Part shown: piece after piece, positions 26,565-34,740 of the stretch | How the letters are laid out: the number at the start of each line of letters is the position of its first letter | Numbering within the stretch: position 1 is the stretch's first letter | From: Enhygromyxa salina | Lineage (GTDB): Bacteria; Myxococcota_A; Polyangia; Nannocystales; Nannocystaceae | DNA: 64,000 nt | Assembly: GCF_002994635.1 (NCBI RefSeq) | Contig: NZ_PVNL01000100.1 | Coordinates: 62,001 to 126,000, forward strand | Direction: 5' to 3' | Position numbers and translations under genes: made by a program | The notes under the pieces: generated by a model | The model's database searches: none | Seen by the model: the letters and a program-made list of their open reading frames with translations, nothing else | Told to the model about the DNA's origin: nothing

Positions 26565-27496
26565 GTGGTGACTCCCAGGAACTTGGTGACCAGCGCCTCG
26601 ATCTCCTCGCCCGCGTCCTCGAGCACATAGTGGCCGGCGTCCGCGAACCGATGCACCTCCGCGCTCGGCAGCTTGCGCTGCCACTCTCGCAAGAAGTGAT
26701 CGTCGAACACGAAGTCGCGCGCGCCCCAGCAGATCAGCGCGGGCCGATCATCGAATTGCCCGAGCGCCTCGCCGACCTCGGTGATGATCTCGAAGCCTGG
26801 ATCGGCGGGCCGCAGCGGGATGTCTTGCACGAAGCGCAGCACCGCGCGGCGGTTGTCCCAGCTATCGTAGGGGGCACACAGGCCCTCGCGGACCTCGGCG
26901 GACAGCGGCCGCCGGGTCACGCACAGCCGCGTGGCCCCGCGCGAGAACGCGTTGAAGCCCCGGACCAACACCGTGCCGAGCCCGGTGTTGCGGGCCAGCC
27001 ACAGCGAGGCCGGCATCCGCTTGGTCGACGGCAGGCCGAACGCGGCGGTGTTGAGCAGGACCAGGCGTGAGACCGACGCGGGGTGGCGATGCGCCCAGCC
27101 CATGCCGATCATCCCGCCCCAGTCGTGGACCATCAGGGTCAGCCCACTGCCGGACCCGCTGTCCGCCCCACTATCGGATGGCGAGACCAGCCCGAGCTCG
27201 TCGACCAGGCGCTCGATGTCCTCGATCCGACGCGCGAGTCGATACGGGTAGCGCGAGTCGTCGGGCTTGTCCGACTTGCCGCAGCCGATGTGGTCGGGCG
27301 CGATCACCCGGTGGGTCGGCGACAGCGCCTTGATCAACCGGCGCCAGTAGAACGACCAGGTCGGGTTGCCGTGCAGCATCAAGACCACGGGCCCGTCGCG
27401 CGGACCCTCGTCGACGTAGTGCATGCGCACGCCGGGCGCGAGCTCGAGCCAGTGCTCGGCGAACGGGTACAGCCGGGCCGAGACCCGCACGCTCAC
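26561..27496 (-). CDS. oleB: OleB, beta-lactone decarboxylase (haloalkane dehalogenase-like)
   Basis: 311 residues. An alpha/beta hydrolase of the haloalkane-dehalogenase group: HGNPTWSFYW near residue 42, nucleophile aspartate in HDWGG (Asp125), DHIGCGKSDKP, and the catalytic His in DAGHYVLED. OleB releases CO2 from beta-lactones to give the cis-olefin. A Ser/Gly/Asp insert (SDSGADSGSGSG, residues 106-117) sits just before the nucleophile strand and is unusual. GTG start overlapping the oleA stop by 4 bp (GTGA). Confidence 0.93.
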   Translation of the reverse strand: MSVRVSARLYPFAEHWLELAPGVRMHYVDEGPRDGPVVLMLHGNPTWSFYWRRLIKALSPTHRVIAPDHIGCGKSDKPDDSRYPYRLARRIEDIERLVDELGLVSPSDSGADSGSGSGLTLMVHDWGGMIGMGWAHRHPASVSRLVLLNTAAFGLPSTKRMPASLWLARNTGLGTVLVRGFNAFSRGATRLCVTRRPLSAEVREGLCAPYDSWDNRRAVLRFVQDIPLRPADPGFEIITEVGEALGQFDDRPALICWGARDFVFDDHFLREWQRKLPSAEVHRFADAGHYVLEDAGEEIEALVTKFLGVTT

Positions 27497-28509
27497 CACA
27501 CCACCTCGGCCATGGCGCAGTTGAGCCCGGAGCCGATGCCCATCAGCGCGACGCGATCGCCCGCGCGCAGGCGCCCGAGCTCGGCCGCCTTGGACAGCAC
27601 CAGCGGGACCCCGGCGGGGCCGACGTTGCCGTACTCCGGGTAGGTTGCGAGCAGTCGCTGCGGGTCGATCTCGAAGGCCGCGCGGAACTTGTCGGTGTGG
27701 ACCTTGCTGACCTGGTGGATCACATACTCGTCGAGCGAGCCGGGGCTCCAACCCAGCTCGCGCTGCGCCGCGGCCCAGGTCCGCTGCGCCAGCTCCAGCC
27801 CGGTGTTGAGTAGATCGCCCGAGTTGGTCTCCATGCGATCGACCTGGCCGCGACACAGATCGCTGTGCTCGGTCGCCGCGACCGTCACCCCGCCCAGGAA
27901 GCGATGCCCGTTGGGCGCGAGATCGGAGCGGGTCAAGACCATGGCGACCCCGGCCGAGCCAAGCGTCAAGGTCGCGAAGTTGGCCCAGAACGCGGCCTGA
28001 TCAGCGGTGTCGCTGGACAGCCGCGCGATGGTCTGATCGACCACATAGCGGCTGCTCTCACCGTCGACCACCAGCCCATAGTCGAGCTGGCCGCGCTCGA
28101 TCATGTTGCCGATGATCTCCATGCCGTTGAGGAACCCCAGGCACGCGTTGCCGACGTCGAAGTTGATGCAGGTCGGCGCGAGCCCGAGCTTGGCGTGGAC
28201 CAGGCACGCGGTCGACGGCTCGACGTAGTCGCGGCACACGGAGGTGTTGATCAGCGCGCCCACCCGCTGCGGATCGAGATCGGCGGCCGCGAGCGCGCGG
28301 GAGGCCGCGAGCGTGGCCGCGTCGGATGGCTGCGTGCCCTCGGGCCACATGCGTCGGGCCGTGATCCCGGTGAGGCTCTCGAGCAGCCCGGTCGGCACGT
28401 GCAGCCGCTTCATGGTGCCCGCGAGGCGACGCTCGAGCTCCGCCGAGGTCACCCGGTCCGGCGCGTCAACGTGGGCGACGCTGCAGATCGAGACATGGTC
28501 AAAGCGCAT
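27493..28509 (-). CDS. oleA: OleA, acyl-CoA condensing thiolase-fold enzyme
   Basis: 338 residues, similar to ketoacyl-ACP synthase III. The catalytic cysteine is Cys123 in DVGNACLGFLNG; the His and Asn partners are in YVIHQVSK and EYGNVGPAG. OleA joins two fatty acyl-CoAs head to head to form a 2-alkyl-3-oxoalkanoate, the first step of olefin synthesis. It begins the oleA-B-C-D-desaturase run, each gene overlapping or touching the next. Its promoter must lie in the 290 bp between it and the MarR gene on the same strand, unless the two are co-transcribed. Confidence 0.94.
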   Translation of the reverse strand: MRFDHVSICSVAHVDAPDRVTSAELERRLAGTMKRLHVPTGLLESLTGITARRMWPEGTQPSDAATLAASRALAAADLDPQRVGALINTSVCRDYVEPSTACLVHAKLGLAPTCINFDVGNACLGFLNGMEIIGNMIERGQLDYGLVVDGESSRYVVDQTIARLSSDTADQAAFWANFATLTLGSAGVAMVLTRSDLAPNGHRFLGGVTVAATEHSDLCRGQVDRMETNSGDLLNTGLELAQRTWAAAQRELGWSPGSLDEYVIHQVSKVHTDKFRAAFEIDPQRLLATYPEYGNVGPAGVPLVLSKAAELGRLRAGDRVALMGIGSGLNCAMAEVVW

Positions 28510-28801
28510 GCGGGACTCGTGGCGCGCACCCTACTCTCGGCCGCGGGCCCCCACAACAGCGTGGAAGCCCGCGCCCGTGGCGATGATCACGAATCGCCGC
28601 CGCGCGTGATTAACCTGATCAGGGCCGCGCCTTGTCGGCGATCAGCCGCAATCCCGGATCGAGCTTGCCGCCCATATACGCGATCCCCGTGAGCATTGAC
28701 CTCATGGGGCACCGTCGTGCTCGCGCATCAACGCGTGATCGGCCGCGATGGTCGCGCGCTCGCGCCCGCTGATCGTCGACGAGGTCAGGTCGCGCCCCAG
28801 C

Positions 28802-29320
28802 CTACGCCGACGGTGTGCTGCGATCTTCGAGCGCGACCAGCAAGGCACCAAGCGCGTCGTGCAGCGCGGCCATTCGCGGGGCTCCAATTGCGACGCCGAG
28901 CTCTTGTTCGAACCGGCGTAGGTGGGCCAGTCCGTCGAGCAGCGAGCGACCGGGCGCCTTGGCAAACCGGATCAACTTGGCCCGCCCGTCGCTCGGGTCG
29001 GGCACCCGCTCGAGGACCTGCATCTGCTCGAGCTCGTCGACCAGCTGGCCGACCGCCTGCTTGCTGATCCCCAGCCGCCGGGCCAGCTCCGTCAGACGTG
29101 TGCCCGCGAGATCCAGGTGTGGAAACACGCTCGTGTGCGCCGGCCGGATCCGCGGCACGCCCGGCGGCTGCTCGAGCCGCGCGACCGCCTGCTCGTTGAG
29201 CAGACGCGCGCACTTGAACAGCAGCTGGGCGACGCTGGCGGCCTTGGCCTGCTCGAGCCGCTCGACGAACGCTGGATCTTGGTCGGGGGTGTTGCCCCGT
29301 TTCTTGCCGGTCCTGGCCAC
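28802..29320 (-). CDS. MarR-family transcriptional regulator
   Basis: 172 residues from a GTG. The winged helix-turn-helix region RLTELARRLGISKQAVGQLVDELEQMQVLERVPDPSDGRAKL (read in pieces: recognition helix SKQAVGQLVDEL, wing with DPSDGRAK) is typical of MarR dimers, with long helices on both sides. It is divergent from the beta-lactamase-fold gene across a double palindrome that is its likely operator, so it probably represses itself and that gene in response to a small ligand. It also lies upstream of the ole operon in the same direction; control of ole is possible but not shown. Confidence 0.9.
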   Translation of the reverse strand: MARTGKKRGNTPDQDPAFVERLEQAKAASVAQLLFKCARLLNEQAVARLEQPPGVPRIRPAHTSVFPHLDLAGTRLTELARRLGISKQAVGQLVDELEQMQVLERVPDPSDGRAKLIRFAKAPGRSLLDGLAHLRRFEQELGVAIGAPRMAALHDALGALLVALEDRSTPSA

Positions 29321-29350
29321 GCAGCGGCGATCTTGGCGCCTGCCAAATTT

Positions 29351-29392
29351 TAGTCAAGTCTCCTTGACAATTTAGTCAGGCTTGCTTGACTA
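29351..29392. promoter_or_regulatory. Double MarR-type operator overlapping a divergent promoter
   Basis: Two related 20-bp palindromes, TAGTCAAGTCTCCTTGACAA (29351-29370) and TAGTCAGGCTTGCTTGACTA (29373-29392), start 22 bp apart, two helical turns, so two dimers could bind the same face. On the plus strand TTGACA (29364-29369), an 18-bp spacer and GACTAT (29388-29393) form a promoter fully covered by the palindromes, predicting repression by occlusion and a transcript starting at or next to the ATG at 29400. Confidence 0.82.
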
Positions 29393-29399
29393 TCATCCC

Positions 29400-30116
29400 A
29401 TGCTCAACCAACTCGACGGCGATCTGTGGTGTGTCGACTCGGTCCAGCGCCTCGGCGCTGGCGTCCAGTTCCCCGCGCGCATGACGATCGTGCGCCTGTC
29501 GGGCGAGTCGGGTGAGCCTGGCGGTCTGTGGATCCACTCGCCCGTTGCGATCGACGACGCGCTCGCGGCCCAGATCGACGCGCTCGGTCCGGTCCGGCAC
29601 CTCGTCGCGCCCAACAGCTTTCACCACCTGCACATGGGCCCGGCCAGCGCGCGCTGGCCCGACGCCACGGTCTACGCTCCGGTCGGGCTTCGCCGCAAGC
29701 GCGCTGATCTGCGCATCGACGTGGATCTCGTCGACGGTCACGAGGTCTGGGCGGGCGAGATCGAGGTGCTCGAGATCGCGGGCGCCCCCGCGCTCAGCGA
29801 GTTCGTGTTCTTGCACCGCGAGAGCGCGACTTTGATCCTGTGTGACCTGGTGTTCAACATGCACGAGGCAACCGGCGCGCTGACCAAGCTGGTCCTGCGC
29901 ATGGTCGGCGCCTGGCAGCGCACGACCCAGAGCAAGCTGTGGCGGCGCGTCACCAAAGATCGGGCCGTCGCCGCCAGCTGCTGTGCGCGCATGCTCGAGC
30001 TCGAGTTCTCTCGGGTGATCATGTCTCACGGGCAGTCCATCGAGGGCGCCGACGCGCGCGAGCGACTGCGCAGCGCGCTCGAGTGGATGCTCGGTGGGCT
30101 TCGCAGCGCGGCGTGA
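29400..30116 (+). CDS. Metallo-beta-lactamase-fold protein (DUF4336-like)
   Basis: 238 residues. The fold is suggested by the strand pattern and by PNSFHHLHMG (HHxH), ILCDLVFNMH and VIMSHGQSIEG, which sit where metal ligands occur in beta-lactamase-fold hydrolases; the usual HxHxDH is reduced, as in DUF4336 proteins. Reaction unknown. I start at ATG 29400, not the TTG 18 bp upstream, because that TTG lies inside the operator and upstream of the predicted transcription start. Probably controlled by the adjacent MarR protein. Confidence 0.78.
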   Translation: MLNQLDGDLWCVDSVQRLGAGVQFPARMTIVRLSGESGEPGGLWIHSPVAIDDALAAQIDALGPVRHLVAPNSFHHLHMGPASARWPDATVYAPVGLRRKRADLRIDVDLVDGHEVWAGEIEVLEIAGAPALSEFVFLHRESATLILCDLVFNMHEATGALTKLVLRMVGAWQRTTQSKLWRRVTKDRAVAASCCARMLELEFSRVIMSHGQSIEGADARERLRSALEWMLGGLRSAA

Positions 30117-30203
30117 GCACGAGGTGCTCGTCCGCGCGCGGATGGGCTTCGGCACGCTTCGATCCCCACTGTGCACCGCGAAACATCGGGCTATGCTCGG
30201 CCG

Positions 30204-31079
30204 ATGTTCGAGGGAATTCGCGCGCGCGTCACGTGCCTGCTGGTGGCTGCGCTCGCGGCAGCGTGCACGCTGCCCAACCCCGCGTTCGACGACGCCGAGA
30301 CTGAGGGTCGGCTCGACGCCGACGCCGATACCGACACGGACATCGACACCAACAACGACGCCGACACCAACAACGATCCGGAGACCGACGGCGATGGTGA
30401 CGGCGACCCCAGCACCACGCGTCCGGGTGACGGCGACGGCGACATGTGTACGCCCCCGTCGATCGACTGTGAGGGCACCTGCGTGTCCACGGCCAACGAT
30501 CCGCTCAATTGCGGCGGCTGTGGCGACGTCTGTCCAGCCGAGCACATGTGTCAGGGCAGCAAGTGCGTCGACGCGCAGGGCGTGGCGCGGGTCGTGTTCG
30601 TGACCTCGCAGTTCTACACGGGTGCGCTCGGCGGGCTCGACGGCGCCGACGCGAAGTGCAACGAGCGGGCCGGCGACGCCAAGCTCGAAGGCCAATTCAA
30701 GGCGTGGATCGGCGTCGGCCCCAACAACCCCGCGTCGACCTTCACGCAGCACGGCTACTTCGTGCTCCCAGACGGCCGTACAATCGTAGCGAACAGCTGG
30801 GCAGATCTGCTCGACGGTACGCTGGACTTTCCGATCTACGTCAACGAATTTGGAGAGCCAGCTGACGCGCCGCTGGGGTGCAACGGCGACACCGCGGTCG
30901 TGTGGACCGGCGTCTCGACCAACGGTCAGACCCTGGCGGCCAATTGCAGCGGCTGGACCGTGTCGACTGGTGAAGGCCGCGTCGGCTACATCAAGGCCAT
31001 GAACGAGAGCTGGACGCTGGTGCCAATGTGCGGTGCCGGGTGCGAACAGGCGCTCCCGATCTACTGCTTCGAGCAGTGA
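30204..31079 (+). CDS. Lipoprotein with Cys-rich knot and DUF1554-like C-terminal domain
   Basis: 291 residues. Lipoprotein signal (LLVAALAAAC), then a roughly 65-residue Asp/Asn/Gly linker, a Cys-rich segment (DCEGTCVSTANDPLNCGGCG, then CPAEHMC..SKC) of a type repeated in myxobacterial surface proteins, and a C-terminal domain of about 160 residues. The domain has VVFVTSQFYTGALGGLDGAD, AWIG and CSGWTVSTGEGRVGY, matching the pattern of DUF1554 (lectin-like, also common in Leptospira). Likely a cell-surface protein, role unknown. The ATG at 30204 gives a proper signal peptide; TATGCT lies 6 nt before it. Confidence 0.82.
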   Translation: MFEGIRARVTCLLVAALAAACTLPNPAFDDAETEGRLDADADTDTDIDTNNDADTNNDPETDGDGDGDPSTTRPGDGDGDMCTPPSIDCEGTCVSTANDPLNCGGCGDVCPAEHMCQGSKCVDAQGVARVVFVTSQFYTGALGGLDGADAKCNERAGDAKLEGQFKAWIGVGPNNPASTFTQHGYFVLPDGRTIVANSWADLLDGTLDFPIYVNEFGEPADAPLGCNGDTAVVWTGVSTNGQTLAANCSGWTVSTGEGRVGYIKAMNESWTLVPMCGAGCEQALPIYCFEQ

Positions 31080-31117
31080 CGCTCCGCGAGCTGCAAATTG
31101 CATGTGGAGCACGACAA

Positions 31118-31134
31118 GCCCCCTGGTAGGGGCC
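31118..31134. terminator. Hairpin between convergent lipoprotein genes
   Basis: GCCCCCT and AGGGGCC (one mismatch) around a GGT loop, lying between the two convergent stops. No T-run on either strand, so only a possible terminator. Confidence 0.45.
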
Positions 31135-31224
31135 CACACATGCGGTCGAGTACGAGCGACCCCGAGGAGCGAAGCGGCTGCAGTCGCCGAAGTGTCGAAC
31201 TCCATGTGGGGGTCACAACAACCG

Positions 31225-32907
31225 TTAGGGCTCGACGGCTCCGGCGGCGCAGCTCGAGGGATCCCGCGGCTCGCCCCGCTGATCCATGGCCGGGCAGTCC
31301 ACGCCGACCCCTTCGACCGCGCCCCCGGCCGCGGGCAGCAGCGTGGGCGTGGCGCCGCCGTGATCCCCGATGGCATCCAGTTGTGGATCCGCAAAGCTGA
31401 TTCCAGTCACACACGCGCCCTGGTCCGGCCACTGTAGGTTGTTCGCGCCCGTCATGGGGTCGCCGCAGCTCGTATCGACGAACAGGCTGTTGTTCACGCT
31501 GAAGCTGCCCCCAACGCGACTGCCCACGAAGGTCGCGTTGGTCACCGTGCCGCCGTTGTCGACGTCGAGGCCCGACGGCGAATTCATGTAGAAGGTGCTG
31601 TTCTCGAGGTCGATGGTGCCGTTGTTGATCCACAGCCCACCGAGCGGTCCGCCGAGCTCGTCACCGGCCACGTTGACGCCGCTGCGATTGTTCATGAAGG
31701 TCGAACCGCGCACGGTCACCGCGTTGTCCTTGATGAACGAGACGCCCCCGAGCCGCCCGGTGTTGCCGTCGAACACGCACTGGTCAATCAACATCTGGCG
31801 CTGGCCCGCGTTCGGGGTCCGAAACAGCGCGCCGCCCAGCTCGTTGGCCTTGTTGTTGCGAAACACGGATCCGCAGATCGTGTAGACCTCGTCCTCGTCG
31901 TTGAGGCCATCGAACACGATCGCGCCGCTGTTGCCCCCTGCCCCGCCTTGCTCGTCGTGGTTGAAGTTCGGGCAGCCCGGCTCGACATAGTTCTGCCCGA
32001 CGCCCAGCGCGGTGTTGCCCTCGAACACTGAATTGTAGATCTGGGGATTGGCGAACAGCATACCAATTGCGCCGCCGTTGGCCGCCCGGTTGTCGATGAA
32101 GCTGCTGCCCGAGATGATCACCTCGGGCACCCCGAGCACATAGATCGCCCCGCCCGCGATATCGGGGCCCTCGAGCGCGGCGGCGTTGTCTTGAAAGTGG
32201 GAGTCGATCACGTGGAGCACGCCGTTGCGCACGTAGATGACCCCGCCCGAGCCCTCTTTGTAGCCGTACGCGCAATCGGGGTTCTGTGGATCTTGGGGAA
32301 AATACTCACCGGCCTGCGCCGCCCCGTTGATGAAGGTCATGCGCTGCAGCACGATCTTCGTCGGGTTGTTCATCCAGTCGGGGTGGTTGAACGAAAAGTG
32401 GCGAACCTGGCCGCCAGCGTCCAGCGTGACGCGGCCCTCACCGTCGATGATCGTGTCGACGTCGATCGGGAGCACGATCGTCTGGTCCAGGGTGATCGTG
32501 ACGGGATCGGGCCCGCAGTCGAAGGTGATCGTGCCGCCGGCCTCAGCCGCCGCGGTCAGGGCGGCCGCCGTGCAGCTCGCCGGGCTGCCCGTGCCGATCA
32601 CCGCGGTCGGCTGTGAGGTGTCGTAGAGCGCCAGCGGGGGGTCACAGACCGCGGGCGGGGGATCGCCGTCGCCATCGCCGTCTCCGTCTCCGTCTCCGGG
32701 ATCACCGTCTCCGTCGCCCGGATCGCCGTCTCCGTCGCCCGGATCGCCGTCTCCGTCGCCCGGATCTCCGTCGCCATCCCCGGTGTCGCCGTCGCCGGTC
32801 GTGCTGGTGTCGTCGTCCGCGACCTTGCTCGGATCGGCGCAGCCGATTGCTGGCACCACCACAATCGCCAACGCAGCATATAACGAGTGAAGACGGCCCG
32901 TGCTCAT
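31225..32907 (-). CDS. Right-handed beta-helix surface lipoprotein
   Basis: 560 residues. Signal peptide with lipobox PAIGC (Cys near residue 23), a Gly-Asp-Pro linker of about 55 residues, then a long parallel beta-helix domain with repeated G(G/S)xxFxxNxA-type turns (for example SSFIDNRAANGGA, SVFEGNTALG, STFMNNRSG, STFYMNSPSG). The C-terminal DPQLDAIGDHGGATPTLLP is the terminal motif of polymorphic-outer-membrane-type beta-helix proteins ('choice-of-anchor Q'). It is probably surface exposed and may bind polysaccharide. The start was chosen for the signal peptide; 49 upstream codons in frame are not believable. Confidence 0.85.
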   Translation of the reverse strand: MSTGRLHSLYAALAIVVVPAIGCADPSKVADDDTSTTGDGDTGDGDGDPGDGDGDPGDGDGDPGDGDGDPGDGDGDGDGDGDPPPAVCDPPLALYDTSQPTAVIGTGSPASCTAAALTAAAEAGGTITFDCGPDPVTITLDQTIVLPIDVDTIIDGEGRVTLDAGGQVRHFSFNHPDWMNNPTKIVLQRMTFINGAAQAGEYFPQDPQNPDCAYGYKEGSGGVIYVRNGVLHVIDSHFQDNAAALEGPDIAGGAIYVLGVPEVIISGSSFIDNRAANGGAIGMLFANPQIYNSVFEGNTALGVGQNYVEPGCPNFNHDEQGGAGGNSGAIVFDGLNDEDEVYTICGSVFRNNKANELGGALFRTPNAGQRQMLIDQCVFDGNTGRLGGVSFIKDNAVTVRGSTFMNNRSGVNVAGDELGGPLGGLWINNGTIDLENSTFYMNSPSGLDVDNGGTVTNATFVGSRVGGSFSVNNSLFVDTSCGDPMTGANNLQWPDQGACVTGISFADPQLDAIGDHGGATPTLLPAAGGAVEGVGVDCPAMDQRGEPRDPSSCAAGAVEP

Positions 32908-33301
32908 GCCGGCAGAATAGACAGCGCCCCACTCGGGGACAACGGCCCCGCCCACATGCCCCATTGCGCCCCGCCAGCGCAGCGCCAGCGTAGATTGGTC
33001 CGCGGCGCTCGCGGGTGGTCGGGGCGCACCCAACCACGTGATCGGCGTGGGCACCCGCAGCTTCAGAGACCGTTGACCAACTCGGCGAGGCCGGGTGCTC
33101 AGACCGCACCCTCTCCAACACTGTATTCACTGGTTGACGAGATCAGGCTCGCGGCGATCCGGCCGCGCTGGCCGGTATGGTCGGGCGAGCTTGTAACGCA
33201 GGTTGAAGCAAGTCGTGCGATGGGTGCACAAAGATCCCAGGCAGGGCGCGGGCGAGACTCCTCCCCGCTGGCCGACAGCCGTGACATCCCGAGGTCCCCC
33301 G
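32908..33301. other. 394-bp gap with no recognisable gene
   Basis: Between the divergent beta-helix lipoprotein and the small STAS-like gene. Open frames here lack start signals and protein features. It must hold both promoters; none is clear to me. Confidence 0.5.
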
Positions 33302-33772
33302 ATGGCATTGTACGAGATCATCACACGCTTTGAACCAATTCACCTCAGCACCCAGGTCGAGGCGACGACCGATGAAAACCTGCGCGAGTACCTCGCCGGC
33401 CAGACCGCGATGTGGGCGCGAATGCAGCGTAATGGCGGTCGCTGCATCTCGGTGGTCGACTGCTCGATCAGCACCAAGATCACCGCGGTGCAGCGGCGCA
33501 TCTACGCCGACTGGATCAATGCATCGGGCGACTTGCTCGATGGCTGCCTGGTCGGCGCGGCGTTCATCATGCCCTCGATCGTGGTGCGCGGGGCCCTGAC
33601 AGCGGTGTTCTGGGTCGCGCGGCTCTCGGCTCCGCACACGGTCCACAGCACGCTCGAGGGCGGGCTGAATTGGGCTCTGGACCTGGCCCGGCGCGAGGGT
33701 CTACCGCTCAGCGTCGCGCTCGAGCGCGAGGGCGTCGACGCATTCCGACGGCTCCGGGAGGCGAGCGCCTGA
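33302..33772 (+). CDS. Small STAS/SpoIIAA-like protein, tentative
   Basis: 156 residues. The order of strands and helices (a first strand, GGRCISVVDCSIS as central strand, then a helix ITAVQRRIYADWI and a second strand LVGAAFIMPSIVVRGAL) resembles the STAS-like domains common in myxobacteria, which may sense ligands or bind partner proteins. No catalytic motif seen. A longer frame reaches 33203, but the ATG at 33302 begins the ordered part. It ends 6 bp before the convergent end of the next gene. Confidence 0.6.
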   Translation: MALYEIITRFEPIHLSTQVEATTDENLREYLAGQTAMWARMQRNGGRCISVVDCSISTKITAVQRRIYADWINASGDLLDGCLVGAAFIMPSIVVRGALTAVFWVARLSAPHTVHSTLEGGLNWALDLARREGLPLSVALEREGVDAFRRLREASA

Positions 33773-33778
33773 GTCCCC

Positions 33779-34654
33779 CTATTCGTGATCGGTGAAGTGA
33801 TAGTAGACATTGGAGGGGGTGTGCTGCAGCGCACCATTGGCGTGGGGCAGCGAGGCGATCCACGGACGCAATGGCGCGATCCCCTGCTCGCTCAGTGATT
33901 TGTTCATGAGCTCGACCTGCCCGCAAAATCCCCGCACGGCGGGCGCACGCGCGGCCCATCCGCGCAGCCAGGTATCGAGCACCAACGGCGACGACGCGTG
34001 AAAGTAGACCTGCCGCCCGGCGCTGAGCAAGCAGCGCTGAAACACGAGGTACCGGCTGCCGCGCCACAGCGGCTCGAACTGCGCGAGGTTGCGGATCGCC
34101 GCGCGGACCCGCGTGGGGTCCAGGCGCACGTAGATCTTGAAGTCGGACAGCCGCTCGCGCGTGAAGTCGAGACCCAGGATATACACGGCGCCAGGCCGCA
34201 GTGAGCTCGGCAGCGGAGGCGCATTCAGGGCCACCCGCAGCTGCTCGACGCAGCGCGCCGAGTCGTCACGAAAGATCAGGTAGTACTTCAGGCGTGGTCG
34301 CTCGGGGGCCGCGTCGATGCCCAGCACGATCTGCAGGACCTCCGGCCCCGACACGCCGCCGTCGCCCAGCACACCCACCATGCGCGGGGGGAGTGGCACG
34401 GCCAGGGCCTCGGCGATCCGCTGCAGGCGCTCGTTGGCGACCGCGACCAGGCTGGGATCGCTGGCCACGTCGAAATAGCAGGTCTGCCGCCACACCGACG
34501 CCTGCGCGCCGATCCGCGCCGAGTACTCCTCGAAGCTCGGCGCCGCAGCGCCCGCGCGGGCCAGCTCGTCGAAGCACAGCAGCTCGTCAGGGGGATCCTG
34601 ACCGGCGGACAGCAAGGCTCGAAGCATGGGGCTGGGCGTGGCCACGGCCCGCAA
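33779..34654 (-). CDS. Unknown protein, possible ABBA-type prenyltransferase fold
   Basis: 291 residues, not recognised with confidence. Four evenly spaced strand pairs follow the pattern 'G-hydrophobic-D ... K-x-Y': VLGIDAAPERPRLKYYLIF, YILGLDFTRERLSDFKIYVR, RQVYFHASS and SNVYYHF. This layout is that of ABBA-fold aromatic prenyltransferases and resembles the pattern of the LynF/TruF/PatF peptide prenyltransferases (inference from memory of the pattern). The basic residues expected to hold the prenyl diphosphate could be Lys/Arg in these strands. It is divergent from the paired modules that follow, with about 85 bp between starts, and may belong to the same locus. Confidence 0.7.
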   Translation of the reverse strand: MRAVATPSPMLRALLSAGQDPPDELLCFDELARAGAAAPSFEEYSARIGAQASVWRQTCYFDVASDPSLVAVANERLQRIAEALAVPLPPRMVGVLGDGGVSGPEVLQIVLGIDAAPERPRLKYYLIFRDDSARCVEQLRVALNAPPLPSSLRPGAVYILGLDFTRERLSDFKIYVRLDPTRVRAAIRNLAQFEPLWRGSRYLVFQRCLLSAGRQVYFHASSPLVLDTWLRGWAARAPAVRGFCGQVELMNKSLSEQGIAPLRPWIASLPHANGALQHTPSNVYYHFTDHE

Positions 34655-34740
34655 GCCTACCTTGCTCGATCACGCCCGGGCAGTCGGGCGCGTGTTATCG
34701 TGCGCGCGAGGTTCCGTGCCCGCCGCGCAGGCCGCCCGCC

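Noticed and set aside
24855..26684. Longer OleC with about 40 extra N-terminal residues
   Set aside because: The extension is out-of-phase oleB coding DNA; the GTGA overlap start fits the family length and operon pattern.
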